64,000 nt of DNA, taken from Montifringilla adamsi (lineage: Eukaryota; Chordata; Aves; Passeriformes; Passeridae). The stretch's first letter is position 1, and every line of letters starts with the position of its first letter. Below are positions 12,813 to 26,969 of the stretch, in pieces. A program made the translations under genes and the position numbers. Location of the stretch: the NCBI GenBank assembly GCA_017590115.1, contig JAGGNK010006537.1:248001-312000 (forward strand). The letters are read 5' to 3'. Below the pieces are notes generated by a model. That model searched no databases, was not told the DNA's origin, and saw nothing but the letters and a program-made list of their open reading frames with translations.

Positions 12813-15800
12813 AACCTTCCTTCAAGAGAAGCAGAGATATATTTCCTGCTAAATCATCTCCTTTGTCTCTTCTTTTAACCACCTTATAACTACTCATTTC
12901 TCAAAACACAAAAGCTATTGGAGAGATGTTCCAGCTGAGGATGAACCAACATAATTCTTGTGTATGTAAGAGAAGCCATGTTTACAACATCTTCTTCTTA
13001 AACAACATGCAGAACCCTAAAAAATGACCCACTTGTTTTAGTAAAGCAGACTATTTTATTTGGTGGCCATCCACAATCATGGCAATCATGAGGGAATTGA
13101 TACAAGTTAATGAGGAGCACCCTTACTTGTGAACTGAGACCCACTAATGGAACAGGATCTGCAGGTGTACAGGATGGAGTCACTCACTGTCTCAGAGAAG
13201 GAAACTTGTATTTCATTAAGGGCCTTCAGGGAAAGGAAAAGAACCAGGCTTCTACTTTTTTGAAATGAAAAGCACTAAAGAGTGCCCAAAGCACCCTTAA
13301 ATGTTAGTGGGAGAATCCCTTGGGCTGTAGCGTGGGTCAGGTTTGAGTGACTGGCAGCAAAATGTGCTGCAGATTAAGTGCACACAATGGAGATATCCAG
13401 AATGGGAGGCACAGAAGAAACAAGGGACTGGTAAAGCTAGTAAGGGAACAGAGCCAGTGGTGGTATCTGGGGGATATTCATAAATTTTATGGCTGGAAAG
13501 GAAGATGATGAGAAGCAAGGCTGTAAAAGTGACTAGGATGATTGAGGGCCAGTAGGAGGGAGACAAAACAGTCACTGGAGGCAAGTTTTTTTGGTCAGAG
13601 CACAGCAGTGGGGGTGAGGACAGACAAATATCACTCAGGCTCATTTCCCAGACCTTTCTCAGGTGCATCTCTTATTCCACATAACAAAGACTTAAGAACC
13701 TCCTTAAGACTCCTCTTTTTCAGCTTGACTTTGACTTGACTTTAACGAACTAGCTTCCATACTGGTGCTGTTCACCATTGAGATAGTGGTCTGTAACTAT
13801 CTCAGTCAGTCTGCAGGCTCCATATAGTGCTGAATATGAATCACAGAGAAATACAGCACCTGTAGAGTGGCTAAATTACACCTGTGGTGCTCTATAAATA
13901 ATAAAATCCACTCAGGAGTAAAAATCACAAAAGGGTAAGGTGCAGAACTTGAACCAGTTGTGCTGTAGCTCTGGTCAAATTAAGATGTGGTCAAAAATAT
14001 TAAACATTTCACTACATATTTTATCCAAAGCATTTGGTAGCACACAGAAAACCTCTTCAGTTGGGGAGAAGCTGTGATGTATTTCGAACCCAAGAAATAT
14101 CACAGACAGAGTGGTCACCAGTGAAAATCCATTTGAACTCGAGTGAAAGAAAGGGTAAAAAATGACAATAGGAAGCCATTATAGGACACTGGGGGAGGAT
14201 GAGAAAGCAGAACAGGAAATGTTTATGTAGATAAAGGAAGCCTGCAAAATAGCTACAACAGGAATCATAGGAATTTCAATCGTCCTGTCACTGAGTGGAA
14301 TTGTAGTTAGGAAATATCAAAAAAGTGTGAAAAGCTGAAGACTAACATAGCTCTGAATTGTCTTTAGAAAGGTTGTGAACACACTCTAGATATAGAAGCA
14401 CAGCCGCAGAAAGCTCACATCCTGGCTTTTATCTCCAAATCCAAAATAGTGCAGATCTGAAAGAATCAGTTTATTGACCTTCTGGGTTATACTACTAGCT
14501 CTATTTTCTCAGGCTATCTGCAGATGGTTGGGGGCTGGTATATTCACAGAGGATGTGGTTCATTTAACTTCTGGGGATTGACTCTTGTCATGTTTGTGGA
14601 GGGTGTGAGTTATATATTGTTAGGAAGACAACTTTGCAAGCTATGAGACGGTAAAGTGGCTATAGGTTTTTACTACCTGAGTTATTCCTAATTAAAGTTG
14701 TTATAAAAGATAGGCAATTTCTGGAAACCTAGTAATTTCTGAAAATCACAGTGTACACTAAAAGAAGTTTAGTTGAGTTCCATTTGTATTTTTAAAAAAA
14801 TCATGTGCAAAATCTATTCTTCTGCCAGCAGTACCATATTGGCTTCTCTGAGGTTTAAATTCTCTGCTGCAAAAGTGCAGTTAAGAATGGGAGGCATTGG
14901 CAAATCTTCTTTGTGTTGCAGTTGTAAGAAAGAGCAGTTAAGTGAAAATTACTTGCTATTACTCAGCTGATGTTAAAGCATCTGGTGGCATTTGTCTTCT
15001 ATCCATCCCAAGCTTCTTTGCTTGCCTTCTACTCAGGTTCTCAGTGTCTGCTGCACCACTGCAAGCTTCCCTTTGCCCAGGGTTTCCACCTGATACTTCC
15101 AGTTGACGTTCAAATACCCTTGATGGTTGCCTCATCCAAAATCAGTTTGTTCTGCCGCGGGGCCATCATAAAACAGGAGGCAGTCCCCTCTGATATTGGA
15201 CTTCGAGAGACTCAGGAACATCATCTCGTACTAACGGGACTGCACTCAGGAAATAAGAAGAGTTGCAAGAGTAACCACCAAATATTTATGAGAAGCAATT
15301 CAAAGTGTGTTCTTCTGAGAAGCTGAAGCTCTGAAATTTATTGCACTAGACTCAATTTTTGCAAAGATTCATCTGAACAAGCAGCTGGTATGTTCCAATT
15401 CATAGCACGTATGTCTGCCATTGTATCATTCCGCACAGCAATAATCACTTTAGTATTTAGCTCTGACTTAATTCAGTATTGCTACTATAACACAGAATTT
15501 TCCTTGACATCTGCAAAAAAGGACGACATAATTTCACAGTATTTTATCTTTTCTGGCCTTTATTTGCTCTGGTGAAAGATGATCTCGCCTGATATTTCTC
15601 AAGACATAACTGTTGTGTCTGGAGTCATCTTTGTTTGTGTAACAGGGATAGCAGTTGTGAGACTTGCAGGGGATTAAAATGAGCATTTATTTTATAATGC
15701 GATTATAATGTAATTCACTAAGGTTTTGAAGAAACTGTGGGAGAAAGTGCATATTTTCTCTGGCTCCGTGTGCATTCTGGCCTCCAAAAGTTGCGCAGAT

Positions 15801-18800
15801 AGTTTCTGAAGAGCAAACTCTAATCAAACATTTTCATAGGAATTTTTTGTTAGCAGCCTGCAGAAATGCCTGCTTAATTTTAATGAGCACTTTCAGTAGT
15901 ATCACACAACTGTTTTCATAATCTCAAAACTCTTATTTAAAGAGCTGTGACAATCAAGCCAATTATGCTCCCATGGACCAATTTTTAGTTATGTTTGGTC
16001 AGCTTCCACTAAAAGCATATTTGTGTCCCCTTGCTGTCAGCTGAAATATTTTTTTGGAAATCAGTATTATTTATCTCACTAATTACCCTTTAACTTGCTT
16101 TTGATTATTTTTATAAATTTTCTTTTTTTCCCCTCTACTAGATTATTTGTTTTTTTAAGGCTTACTACTTATTGTGTCTCCTGACCTTTGGATCCCAGAG
16201 CCTATGAGGTTCTGGGATATTTTTTCCTATTTAAAATATGAAAGAGGACATTTTAGTTTCCTTTTCTTTTTTTTTTTTCCCAAATATTTTCTGCCAGCAA
16301 TTCCCTTTCATATGATTGCTTGATTTAGTTTCCCCAACTCATAGAAATTCATGTTAAAATAGGAGTAGAAGAGATTCTTTTGGCAGCCTGCCTGCTGAAC
16401 TCGAGAAATGCCACTTCACATAGTCCATGCTATGGATGGTTGAGTGAGCTCCAGAGAATATAGCTGGGAACAAAAACCTGTGGACTGAAGCCTGTTAATC
16501 TAAGGAGAGGGGAAGGTATCCTGTAAAGTGCTTCATCTCGATTATCAAATGTCTGTTTTATTCTGACCCCTTCCTGTTGGCAAAGCAATTCATTCTCTTC
16601 ACTGCTCTATTAGTCGGTCACTGTGAGAACTCAGCCAGCAGGCACTAGTGGTGCCTGTGAATTTTGTGCCACTGACACCCATTTATTAATAAGCCATTAA
16701 GATATGGCACACAGACAACCATACAGTTATTAGATAGCATTAGACCTGTGCTTACCTGAGCATCCTTTAGGACAGGAATCTGGCAGGGAAAGGATGGCTC
16801 TGTTGTCACTTCACAGTCATCTTCCAAATATGACATTCCTAATTATATAACTGGGAAGCCCTAAATGCATTTGGTCCTTCATAGGAGAAATGAAACTGCC
16901 AGTTTACACTGCATCTTTGCATGGAAAACGTTAAAATTCACAGCAGATTTCCAGACGTCTGCTTCCCAACTGTTTTTAAAATCTAGGTCATTATATATAG
17001 GTGGCATCAGATATGTCTCCATGGAAGACTCAGAATATTTTAAACAGCAAAATGGGTCAGCCTTCTTTAAAGCTTGTAATCATCTAAGTCAAGTTTTCAT
17101 ACATGTACAGCTCAAGAAAGGTTAAATATCTCCCTTGACCCCTCATTGAATATGGATTTTTAATGTTCCATATTCTCATAGATCTGTGAGGCAGCATTTT
17201 CTAGATAAATTCCTCTGCTTTTTCAATCTGTTTGATTTTTTTTGTCATCCAGTATGAAATCTATGTCAATGTAAATCCTATCTTGTTCCAGACCCTGGTT
17301 ATTCATTTCCACATGCTGGGCAGTCATACCTTAACTGCAGGCATTTTTCACAAGTTGAAAACTTGTTTCTTTGATTTTGTGGTTATTATTGTCCTCATTA
17401 TGTTGCCCCAGACTGGGACTGAAACAGTGATTCCAAAAGGTGCCACATCCCTGTGTGCAATTTTACACCTGCTTGCAAACAATTTTCAGACTAGCAGGCA
17501 ACACACATTACTTTAAGCAGTGTAGAGCAGAGGTGTGGGCTAGTGCAGTGCTGGAGAGGGCTGCCAGATGGATGCTGCTGGGAAGTAGAAAGGGCATTAA
17601 TGGGAAGAGATGGTCACCAAGCAGGAGGGAAGCACAGAGAACATCAGACCCATGTGGTTCCAGTGCAGAAGGATAATGAATGAGTCAGACATTGCTGGGT
17701 GAGAAAAGGAGTTGATGCTCTGACTTGGGCTTTCCAGAGGTAGAAGCTACTATACCTGTGAAGCAAAATGTTGGGGATACTGCCATCACTGACATAGATG
17801 TGTCAGCTTGGGAACCTTTATCCTGGTACCCTTGTTCTGGATCACTGCTTAGGGCCATACTCCAGTTACAGACAGGTCATGATTACACAGGAGTAGAGCC
17901 ATGGGGGCCCCTAACAGTCCAAAGACAGAACTACAAGCCAAAAGCCTGACACATTTTCCCACTGCCAGCCTGAGTGCCTGAGAAACCAGCTGAAAGCCAG
18001 GCCAGCGTGAGAAGGTCCTCAGTGGCCTGAGTGAAATGCACAACATTTGGCAGCTCTACGGGCTATTGAAACCCCTAAAAACATTCCCAGTGCTTCCAGA
18101 GGACTGCAGATCCTGCCTACAGGACCTGCTTTCCTTGCTCCAGGAGCTCAGATATCACCACCTTCTGAACATTAATCCACCTGCATCTGAAAGTGTTTAC
18201 TATTTTTTCCTGAACTTTTTACCTCTGCTACTAGTTTTGCTGTATCTTCCCACAACTGCCAAATAATAAACTTGTCTCTTTTTTCATTTCTTTCCATTGC
18301 AGCCAACATAATCTCCTTGTGCCCATTGCAAATTCTGCCACCACTGAGTTCTTCTGGCATCGTACTGGCTTGTGTTTTTAGGACAGAGGAGAAGAGGGTT
18401 TTGTGTGGTCATTTAATGCATGAGAAAACTCATTAATAGATTTTCTGGGTAACTGAAATGTTGTTTTTATCTGCAGAATAGAAGGAGCCTAACACTCCAA
18501 GCTTCCTCCTGATGCCCTGGCAGTCTCCTACAATTCCAATTTGGTGTGACTGTTTCTTTGGAAGGGAAGAGTAGCTTGAACTCTGTGTTTATTCATTCTC
18601 TCTGCTGGGGCTAATCAAAGAAGCAATTGTAATTTTTTGGTGATGTGAGTGTTGCCATGTTTTAAGCTGACAGGAAGCCCATCACTTGCACAATTGCTAG
18701 GCCACAAGGTGAGAATGAGAAGGAGCCAGGACAGTGACTATGAATACACAACTGAAGAAACTCACAGTCCACTTCGAAACAGTTTAAATAATCTGTTCCT

Positions 18801-19491
18801 TCCCAGTGGGGCATTTGTAACCTGTTGCTGTGAAATTGTGGTGATGTCAAGAACAGACAATTACTTAAGCTAAGGTGTATGAAACAGCAATGCATAGACG
18901 GCTCAACCAGAGAGTTAACAAAGATTTTGTGCAACTAACATCTTCAAAAAAAAAAAAAAATAGATGAACAATACTGTGTGCAAAGTGAACCATTTGGAAA
19001 CAACGAAGTGAAAAGGTCTGTGAGCAGTCAGTGGCTCCTTGTATCCCCGGGGAAGAGCGCTCTCCTTGGCCATGGCGATGCAGCGCTGTTCCCTGAAGAT
19101 GGCTAGAAGCAACAGAGCCATCTACTGACTGACAAGGTTAACCACAGCATCTCTGTGTGCTTCTCATTTAACTTGCCATTTCTACCCTAAAATTCTGGCC
19201 TGTGGAGAACTGGTTTTCAGCAGAAGCTAATTACTGAAGCACACAGTTAATAGCCGAATAGCAACTTGCTGAGTCGCCCTATTACTCACCGCTTTGACAT
19301 CTGGTTAAGTACCTGCGTGAATAAGCACTCCTAAGCATGTGCCATTTATTTTCCCAAGCATGAGATGGCAACACATCTCACAGTTGAGAAGCAAGCTTGG
19401 TGTTTGCTGAACACTGATTACTCTGTGGAAGGCAGAAGAACACTCTGGACATCAACACAATGTTATTGGAGCAATCTGGCAAAATAAGGGG

Positions 19492-19530
19492 ATGGGAATC
19501 TTTGACATGGGAATCTTTGACTTGGGAATA
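19492..19530. repeat. 15-bp short tandem repeat, about 2.5 copies
   Basis: The unit ATGGGAATCTTTGAC occurs twice without change (19,492-19,506 and 19,507-19,521). A third, partial copy follows with one change. It is a small local duplication with no evident function. Confidence 0.85.
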
Positions 19531-22500
19531 ATAGAGGATCTTTAATTGTGTTTAGGAGCCTGTTTGTAGGCTGTGTGCTCCTGCAGGTGTTTGAAAACGG
19601 AGCCTGACATGCAACACCCTGTGTGCTATGTGACCTGAGGGCTTGCATGTTCTAGGACCATGGAGCCTTGCAGGAAGTCCATGTCTTGCCAAAGACTCTC
19701 ATTAAAGCAAACAAACAAAGAACCTTTCAAGTTCATGCAACTTAAAATGACAGATGTGAAAATGGAGTGAAAGTGCCTGAAATACTGAATTTAAAGACCA
19801 TTTATGTTATGGTAACATCTAGATCCTGGATAGATGTCAAGAAGCTCCCTCTTACCAACCCTCTGTTGGTTAATAATCATGTAAGGTTCAGCAGGAACAA
19901 TGTCTGTGCCAGCAAACTAAGAAAATACCTGGCATGCTTGCTGCACAAGTAGCTGGCTGAACAGTCCAAAAGGCACTCGGGCAAATGCAGTCAAACAGCA
20001 GACTGTCAGTATAAGAAGTCTGGCATTGTTATGAAATGACTGTAGGGATCAAGACTGGCCAGAGCAACTGACTCTGCCCAAGAGCCCTCACGACAGCTTG
20101 TAGAACCTGGTCTTGACAAATGGCATGTGAAGTCCCACGATCCCTCTTGGGTTTAGGAGGAGCCGTGTGACCGGCAGTGCTCCTGAGGAAGCTCTGAGTG
20201 CTCTGCTAGGAAGAAGGCTGATTACATACACACATAGGATTCCTTGCTAGAACTGGAGCATCCAGATTTACACGGCTAAGACTTCTCTTTGAAGTGTCAC
20301 TATGAGGAAATTGTGTCTTTCTTCCTCTTGCAACCACTTCAGCATGGCTTGAATTAAATTATAACTAGGTTTAACCCCTACTGCTTACACAGCCTATAGG
20401 CTGAATTCACCCTTTGCAATTTTTAGATAAAACAAAAGCCAAGGCATCAAGAACTGCAGGTAAAATAACACTCCTACCACCCCCCGGTTATTTCATTGTA
20501 TCTTGCTCTTGTAAATGAGACATGACTATAGATTCTCAGAACACAGTGTAAAGCTCCACATATATGAGCAAGAAGCTTTTGAAACTTTAAACTGAGACTC
20601 AAGACTCTTCTTATGATATTCAAGAACTTGTAAAATCTCTCTTAAAATAAGAGTGTGATGTTTAGTGGACAGAGATAAATGTTATTATAAAATCTTCTAG
20701 CTGGAAGAACAGCATTTCAGACTGAGAAGGTTATATTTTTCAGAGTACAGATGTCAGGATGACACCTAAAAAGACAAACAAGAATAGAAAAGCATTTGGA
20801 AACAAAATATTTGGAAGCAAAATCTAAACCAGCTTGTTTCCACTCAAAAAATATGAGAGTGTCATCACAACAGACATGAGACAATGACTCAGACATAACA
20901 AAATATAAATATACAAAATATATGGATTTCCAGGACAACTGGATCTTGTTTCTGTAAATAGCTATGCACTGAAATGGATGCATGAATTTTCCTGGGGACT
21001 GCTCATGAGTAAAGTTATTAGTTAGACTCTGTAAGTCTCCAGTCATGTGCTGTGACATCTGCAAACCTGTAAGACCGGAACTTCAAAAAGGATAAATCAT
21101 TCTGAAGAATGATGGCTTCTTTTCTAGAGACTGGGTAAAACTTAGCAGGCATTTGATAATTTTTGTTATAAATAATAGTAAGGCATATAAAGACAAGAAC
21201 GAGGGAAGGTAGATATTTTATAATCATTAGACTGGCAGTTTTTAAAGGTTTTCTTTTCCTCTGCCCCTTCACAAAGACACATTCTCAGTATTTCACAATC
21301 TTCTGCCAATTAATAAATTACTCGTGTGGCTATTATCACCCTTGCAGCACTGACACACAGAGTATATAACACAGGGGGAGAGAGAAATCCTGAGGGCATT
21401 GCTGCAAGGGATACTGCCAGGAGGTAATGGCTACACCAGAGTTGCAAGCAGGGAAGAGCTGCCTTGCTAATTCCAAGCATTTTCATCACTGAGCCTGCCA
21501 CACCTTGTTCTCATCCAGACAATTCTGCCATAACCATGCTCTTAATTCTATTCCTTGTCCACAGGTGCCGCTGACAGGAGATGCTGAGCCATGAAGAAGG
21601 CTTGGAACTGGCAGTGCTGCGCTGCTCTGCCCTTGTAATTCCCTTGTGCCATGTTCCAGGAGCTGGGGAGGTGCTCAGCGACAAACACCACCATACTGCT
21701 TAGTGCAGGAGCAATCTCTTCTTTCTTGAAAAGCTGGGTATTCACCTACATATCTTAATTCTTTCCATGCATGTCCTTTCTTGCCACCACCCCCCAAATT
21801 TTCTTGACACAGAAAACCAGGAATTTGGTCTTATATCTGGGATTTCTGAATAGCTAACAACTTGAGTAGATGTGCAGTAGTGCAGACCAAGTGATGTCCG
21901 TCCTGATAACTGGCCAGCACACATACAAAGATCAACTGTACTTGAAGTGAATAAAAATTCAAGGTATCTGGAGCATGTCACACTTTCTGTGCAGGTGCCA
22001 GTTATCTGAGCATGTGCCAGGAGATGCCTGCATCCCTTTTTCTGCCTGTGTTTTCCTGAGCTGAAATTAAAGATGCTGACACAAACTTTACACAAGAAAA
22101 GGTGAAATAATTAAAAATATCTAACTGATAAAAATATCTGTAATGTAAATCAGGAACCTATCAGGTTTCAGAGGAACTTCTCCTTTGAGCATGAAAAATT
22201 CTGGCTACCATCAAGTCTCTTGGTTTTTTTTTCCTTAGGTTTTTAGCCCTGACCACACTCAAAGGAAAAAATAAGACTATAGGAAGGGGTGATCTTCAGT
22301 GACAGCAAATTTTACATTGTCGTTGATTCATATGAATCCATTACTGCTTCCTGGAGGTGAGAGGAATGATACTCTTACTGGCAATGCTTCAACATAGCTT
22401 GTATGCTATGGAGAATGAAACAGGCACCTTTTCAGTCTGCACTTGCTTAGTTGGGGGACAAATTACTCCTTTCCTACCATGAACTATGCCCTTCCCTAAT

Positions 22501-23614
22501 CAAATGCTTCCTGACACTGCCCTCAAGACTGGGGCTTGGGAGTATCTTTAGATAGCAAGATCCACAGACTAATTATATGCTGTTGTAAAAAGAACTATGA
22601 AAAAAGTGTCACACTTTGTTTCTTCTTATTTTAATTAAGTATCGCTTTGTTCTCAAATTATGAGACATCCTTCTGGGTTTATTGCTTCTATGGTTATGGA
22701 CCTAGAACTGTGGGGCTGCATGGGCTGTGCCATGATGCACAAAGAAGCCCCAGCTCCTGCAGACAGTTATGCACCTCCCACGTTTCGTACATGCCCATAA
22801 AACACAAGTTGCTTGGTCTACAGCCAGGCACTGGGGAGAATAGTCTCTGCTCCAAAGGGCTTATAAACCTCAAAAGGAAGTTGAGCATGTAGCAGAAAAC
22901 AAGGAAACATTTAGAGTGAGAAACACTTTTTCAGGTCTTAGTGTCATTTTATCATATACTACCCTATCAGTGTCTTTGTGGGAGCTGACTGCAATTTCTT
23001 TCATGTGGGCAGACTGATAGGTCCCTTAATGTTAATGGGGTGTCACATGAGTAAAGAATGCTACTGATGGAAGCAGAAGCTGGATCACAGCACTGATCTC
23101 ATCAGCCTCTTGTGGGCAGTAAGCTCAGAGGCTTTTTCAAAGTTAAAAATCAATTGTATCAGTAGGATTTCCTGTATTTAGAGATCATTCTTTGTAGAGA
23201 TGCTGATTTGGCTCAAATTTTTCTTCATAATGTCTTAGAATTATTTGAAATTTAAAAAGACAAGGAATTTGCTAAATGGAAATAGTATTTTTTACAAAAA
23301 CAAATGCTAATCTAAAAAAACCCCTGAGATAATAGCAGGTTTTGATAGATTTCCAATGGCCATTTTAGGAATGTTTTAAATTAAGTATTTGAAATAATTT
23401 TTATTTTTCTTTCAGAGGCCCATTTCCATGTTGCCAAATGGTTGCCTGCCACCCTTGCAGACTTGTAGGGCCTTAAACTGTCTCTTCTTTACATGATTTG
23501 CAAGTGAAAACAAGTAATTCTGTATTTCTCTGCCAGTCTTCTCCATTTGAATTCTCTGGTGGCTAGAAAGGAGAAAGATTATTAGCTTTCTTATCAGTGA
23601 ATACTTTGTAAAGT

Positions 23615-23631
23615 TTCTCTCTCTCTCTCTC
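23615..23631. repeat. (TC)n microsatellite, 17 bp
   Basis: An uninterrupted run of TC dinucleotides in intergenic DNA. It is short and probably only weakly polymorphic. Confidence 0.85.
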
Positions 23632-24717
23632 CTAATAGCCCCATAGTTCTTGCAGCCTTCAAGTAATATCTGACTGCTACCCCTTGTGATGTTTGATGGA
23701 AATTGGCCACTGAGTTAAAAGTTTAGAGGAAGGATCAACTGGTATATATAGAAAACATAAGTGCATAAGTCCTGACCAAAAAAAAAAAAAGCCAAACAAA
23801 CTGAGAAGCCCATTTTTATATTTAAAAACGTATGCATTTCAGCTTGTTTGCTTACAGAAATATCAGAAATATCACTGATAAATCGCATACTTCCTGTCAA
23901 AAGACATGTAGCCAAACCTGTTTGTCAGTGCTGTTAATATGGCAACAAAAAGGCTTACAGAGACATTTTTCCTGATGGAAATCCATTATGGAAATTCCTA
24001 TAGTACTGTTGGGAATTGTAATATTTCTAGTACTGAGGAGATGATACACACTTTCAGAGTGAGAAAACCCATGTGAACATGACCTTTCCCTTAGTTTTCT
24101 TAAGGAATAAACCACTCTGGCTGCATGTATACAACTGAATGGAGCAAAAACAGCACAAACCCACTCTTTCTTCCCCGTCAATTATGTTTTCCAAATCATT
24201 AACTGAAATGTAAATTCTGTGATTTATAAGAAAAAATAATGGCAAGGACTGAAATACTGATTTTCTCAAAGTCATTTGTTCTGGAGAAGGAATGTGGGAA
24301 TTGTGATTGTTTCATGGTAAGGCAGAGTTTTTAAAAAGTCTTAGAGAAAACTGATGTGTCTGTGCATAGAGATTCTCAAGTTCTTTCTGGTTGTCATCCC
24401 ACATACAGGTCAGAGATTTCACATGACCCCTACTATTAGTATAAATAACAGAAGAGGCTGAATTTGTTCATTGCAACTCAGCTTGTTACTCGGCTTAAAA
24501 CTGCTGTGATTTTACTTCACATTACAGTGCCTAAGCTGAGCCCTGCTGGCTTCTGCAGAGGAATGAAAAAATAAATGATCCAAGTTTTTATACTGTATAC
24601 TACCTTATCAGGAGATAAATAAATTAATAAAAATAATTGAGAAACAGAGATGGTATTTTACTGCCAATAACTTGAGATTTTGATCTATTCCAGCATGATA
24701 AATGGATATCCGCATGG

Positions 24718-25180
24718 ACTGGAATCACAGAATCACAGAATATCCTGAATTGGAAGGGACCCACAAGGACATGGAGTCCAACCCTTGCCCCTGCACAGGG
24801 TACCCCAAGAGTCACACCATGTGCCCGAGAGCATTGTCCAAACACTTCTTGAACTCTGTCAGGCTCGGTGCTGTGACCACTTCCCTGGGGAGCCTGTTCA
24901 GTGCCCAGCCACTCTGTGGTGGTTGCCCAACCTAAACCTCCCCTGGCACAGCTTCATGCTGTTCCTTCAAGCCCCATCATTGGTCACCACAGGGAAGAAA
25001 CCAGTGCCTGCCCCTCTGCTTCCCCTCGTGAGGAAGCTGCTGGCTGCAATCAGGGCTCTCTGCAGTCTCCTCCAGTCCAGTGACCTCAGCTACTCTCTGT
25101 ATGAATTCCCCCTGTAGACTGGTCACCATCTTCATGGCCCCCTTTGGATGCTCTCTAATGATTTCATTATACATGTATCT
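24718..25180 (-). mobile_element. CR1 LINE 3' end, minus strand
   Basis: The plus strand shows the reverse complement of a CR1 3' end. The terminal 'aatcacagaatcacagaat' is followed by 'ttggaagggacccacaagga', and then the usual 3' UTR and C-terminal coding sequence in inverted order as far as about 25,180. The 3' terminus is therefore near 24,720 and the element points left. It is 5'-truncated at about 460 bp and decayed. It belongs to the same broad family as the other CR1 copies in the window, and the subfamily was not assigned. Confidence 0.93.
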
Positions 25181-25582
25181 TCTGTGCCTTGGTTAAGAGC
25201 TTGGAGATGCACGATCTCATAGGCTATGAATTTCCTTGTGGATAGGCTAGTGGCTGTATAAGAAGGCCCAACTCTCAAATCAGGTACCTGCTTCAGACAT
25301 TTCAAGAGTCAGAAGATGATCCCTCAGTCTTTTATAACATTTTAATGCATGAATTCCTTTACAAATAAGAAAAGTTTTGGCATTCTTAAAGATTTACCAT
25401 AATTTTTCCTCTGAACTACAGAGATATCACAGACAATAGAAATATGCAAAAAGATTACTGTGGATGTGTCAAAGTATGTCAAGCCAGAGAAGTATTAAGA
25501 ATAACAACATAATTTCTTGCACGTTAAAATATCAAATGGACTCTTGGTATGATATGATACCTCATAACATAAGACATTTACG

Positions 25583-25655
25583 CCCCCATGGCAGGGGTTT
25601 GGAATGATCTTTAAGGTTCCTTCCAACCCAAATCATTCTATAATTCTATGAGTCT
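25583..25655 (+). mobile_element. CR1 LINE 3' terminal scrap
   Basis: Only about 70 bp remain: 'ggcaggggtttggaatgatc', then 'ccttccaacccaaatcattc', and the octamer-like end 'attctataattctatga'. This is the standard CR1 3' terminus in plus orientation, strongly 5'-truncated. The sequence at 25,180-25,583 between it and the preceding CR1 shows nothing recognisable. Confidence 0.92.
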
Positions 25656-26969
25656 GATTTTCTGGAGCGTAAATTAATGCTGAGCCATTTTTACAAGGTT
25701 TTAAGTTTTAGTCCTAAAATGAGATCGTTGCAAGTGTCATGCTGTCCCCCGTGGGCCTGTGCACAGTGCAGAGATCTGCTCACAGAACTGGCACACCATG
25801 CAGCTTCTAAAATGCCACCACAGAAGAGATCTTACTGTTCTCAGGTTCTAACTCAGGAGATTTTTCAGCCGTCCCAAGTCTGAAATTTTGTATAGCAGTT
25901 AAAATGTGCACTGTAGAAATACTGTGTGTATTTACAGACCACCAAATTGTCAAGCTATAAAATTTCAACCAGTCTGAATGAAAAATTCTGCGGACTATTT
26001 GCCTTGATTTTTGCGAATTAATCCTTCCAAGTGCCCAGGATGAGCGAGCTGATCCATTGCCTTATGTACAAATATTTGCCAGGTGTTTGGAAATTCTAGT
26101 TTATTCTTGGAAATTCCCAGAAATTCCAAGTACATGCTCTGGTAGTGACAGCATGATCAGAATTTCAAGAGCAAACAATTGCTCTTATAGAACAAGGGAG
26201 GGAACTGGGAAGCTGGTATGGGCTTGTCAAGCGTCGTCGCTGAAGGGGCTGTCAAGTACCAGTTGTCCACATTTACAATCTGATAAGCCATCTCAAAGAC
26301 AACAGGTGCTGTAGGAACACACTTGAGGTCTCATGCTCCATCTCAGTCATAAGGTTTGCAAAGGTGTACAGAAAGGTAATTAAAAGTCAATGAACATAAA
26401 AATAAGGACTGCTTCCTTTGCTGTAGCAAATTCTAACATTAGTTGTCTGCATCCGTGTTTTATTTAAACAGGAGAAATAGGTCCTGGGGGCTAATGTTAT
26501 TCCTTCAGGCTTTTCTTTTTATCTTTCCCTTCAGACACTGGAGTTCCTTATGGTCCTCTCTTCATTAGCAAACTTCTTCATGCCTCCCTCCAGCTTAATT
26601 AAAGGTCTGATTCTTTGGCATTAAAGGGACACTATCAACAGGAAAAATCAAACCTGTCTGAAATTCTTGAGCTGTCTGTAGCTACATGCAGTGTTTGATG
26701 ACAGAAGGGAATAGAAGGAAACATTGTTTGTTTATTCAAGAGACAATCTGGGTTTTTATAACCTTTTAAAAATTTTTGTCAAGTTAATGAGGTCAACTTT
26801 TATTGTAAAGATTCAGTAGAAGTATCATGAACTGAACTTTTCCCTTATTCATTGTCATTTTATCCATCCACCTTGATGGTTATCCTTTAAGGTACTTTTT
26901 TTCCCAGAAATGAAAAGCCACGTTGATGACAAAAGTTTGCAATGCTAACCTGGAAACTCAGAAGCTTAT
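25656..26969. other. Intergenic DNA, nothing recognised
   Basis: Short open frames only, with no domain, repeat family or CpG-rich stretch seen. It separates two CR1 copies upstream of HERPUD2. Confidence 0.55.

Larger units (their letters stand above)
12813..24717. other. Intergenic DNA, no gene recognised
   Basis: Only short, unrelated open frames are present. I saw no protein domain, CpG island or structured RNA. Simple sequence includes an A-rich run at about 18,946-18,960, a (TC)n run at 23,615-23,631, a poly(A) run at about 23,778 and two and a half copies of a 15-bp unit at 19,492-19,530. Some AT-rich stretches, for example 15,840-16,030, could be conserved non-coding sequence, but that cannot be judged from one sequence. 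Confidence 0.55.

Noticed and set aside
14970..15326. 118-codon plus-strand frame
   Set aside because: No domain, no exon context and only slightly longer than chance; not called as a gene.
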